From: Methanomicrobiales archaeon
GTDB lineage: Archaea > Halobacteriota > Methanomicrobia > Methanomicrobiales > JACTUA01
Direction: 5' to 3'
DNA: 6,488 nucleotides
NCBI GenBank assembly: GCA_028678965.1
Contig: JAJRCM010000104.1
Location: 1 to 6,488 of the forward strand
How positions within the stretch are numbered: the stretch's first letter is position 1; each line of letters opens with the position of its first letter. The position numbers and the translations under genes are program-made. The notes under the pieces are model-generated. The model worked only from the letters and a program-made list of their open reading frames with translations. It was not told the DNA's origin and made no database searches. Shown here piece after piece: positions 5,873 through 6,488 of this stretch.

Positions 5873-6488
5873 ATGTTTGAAAAAGTGCTGTTCGCGACCG
5901 ATTTCTCGGAGTATGCAAAGAAGACCCTTGACTGTATCGCAGGTTTCCCTGGAGTCCAGGAAGTCATACTGCTCCACGTACTTGAAGAGGCTAGGTCTCC
6001 GAGGGGGGGTGGCAAGATAAGTAATGTCCCGTACCAGAATGGCAAAAATTTCCTCAAAGAAGAGAAACGTTACCTTGAAAACCTCAGCCGGAACCTCAGA
6101 GTGACAACGGTGGTAAAGGCAGCATCCGACATCGCCGGAACAATTCTCGAAACGGCAGAGGAAAAGGGTGTTTCCCTGATTGTTGTCGGTGCACGCGGGA
6201 ATAGCCTTGTAGAAGGGATCCTTCTTGGTAGTGTATCAACGGCTGTCGCTCGCCGTAGCAGGATCAGTGTCCTGATCATGCGCCATAAAATTATTGAGAC
6301 CCTAACAGGGAAGACCTATGAAATGTTCTGCCCGAGGATACTCTCCAGTGTCCTCTGCCCGATTGATTTCTCTCAATACTCTACCAATGCGATAGCCCTT
6401 GTCAGAATGACAAAGGGGTTGGGTGAGGTCATCCTTCTCCATGTCGTATCAAAGGGTGAGACCGAGAGAGAGATTGAGGATGCTGCTA
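5873..6488 (+). CDS. Universal stress protein (UspA family), two domains, 3' end outside window
   Basis: Universal stress proteins are cytoplasmic nucleotide-binding proteins of the HUP fold, linked to stress and energy-state responses; the role of this one is unknown. The frame is open to the window end (205 codons). The first domain, about residues 1-137, begins FEKVLFATDFSEYA, has the strand VILLHVL (31-37), and ends in the ATP-binding pattern G106-x2-G109-x9-G119-S120, followed by a VLIM strand (133-136). It should therefore bind ATP. A second domain starts near residue 155 and repeats the pattern: VLCPIDFSQYS (160-170) and VILLHVV (186-192). The gene thus encodes a tandem USP protein, typically about 280-300 aa, with the second nucleotide site not visible here. 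The ATG at 5873 is fixed by a TGA two codons upstream. It lies alone behind an AT-rich promoter region. The family is certain; the gene name and partner are not. Confidence 0.95.
   Translation, partial: MFEKVLFATDFSEYAKKTLDCIAGFPGVQEVILLHVLEEARSPRGGGKISNVPYQNGKNFLKEEKRYLENLSRNLRVTTVVKAASDIAGTILETAEEKGVSLIVVGARGNSLVEGILLGSVSTAVARRSRISVLIMRHKIIETLTGKTYEMFCPRILSSVLCPIDFSQYSTNAIALVRMTKGLGEVILLHVVSKGETEREIEDAA

Noticed and set aside
5668..6057. 129-codon minus-strand frame opposite the start of the universal stress gene
   Set aside because: The plus-strand USP motifs are unmistakable over most of this span, and the minus-strand product has no family features.

Overview
The window most likely comes from a methanogenic euryarchaeon of the Methanomicrobia (Methanomicrobiales-like). 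This is inferred from several signals: AT-rich TATA-type boxes in front of genes in otherwise GC-rich DNA, strong Shine-Dalgarno sites complementary to the archaeal 16S tail, a short UvrC resembling remembered methanogen homologues, an archaeal-style RlmH and a tandem universal-stress protein. No marker gene settles the exact genus.

Positions 1-4422 hold the bacterial-type nucleotide excision repair genes in the order uvrA (3' part only), uvrC, uvrB, all on the plus strand. uvrA and uvrC overlap by 14 nt and uvrC and uvrB by 4 nt, and the downstream genes have good ribosome binding sites inside the preceding gene. They therefore almost certainly form one translationally coupled operon. UvrA and UvrB find and verify DNA damage, UvrC makes the two incisions, and all catalytic residues I can check are present. 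The UvrC lacks the C-terminal helix-hairpin-helix region found in bacterial proteins.

Positions 4419-4895 hold rlmH on the minus strand, a SPOUT methyltransferase for 23S rRNA. It converges on uvrB, and the two stop codons share one palindromic CTAG.

Positions 4896-5872 are the uncertain part. A plausible unknown protein of about 90 aa runs on the plus strand (5089-5361), behind a TATA-like box and a 7-bp inverted repeat. On the minus strand there is a well-formed single transmembrane segment in a frame with no ordinary start codon (5318-5449), and a 48-codon frame (5493-5639) that competes with a plus-strand frame. These may be short genes, decayed genes or noncoding DNA. From about 5640 the DNA becomes AT-rich and carries the likely promoter of the last gene.

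Positions 5873-6488 hold the 5' part of a gene for a two-domain universal stress protein, cut by the window end. I found no transposon, CRISPR array, tRNA or rRNA, and nothing that by itself amounts to a new defence or metabolic system. The best candidates for undescribed biology are the small frames between rlmH and the usp gene.
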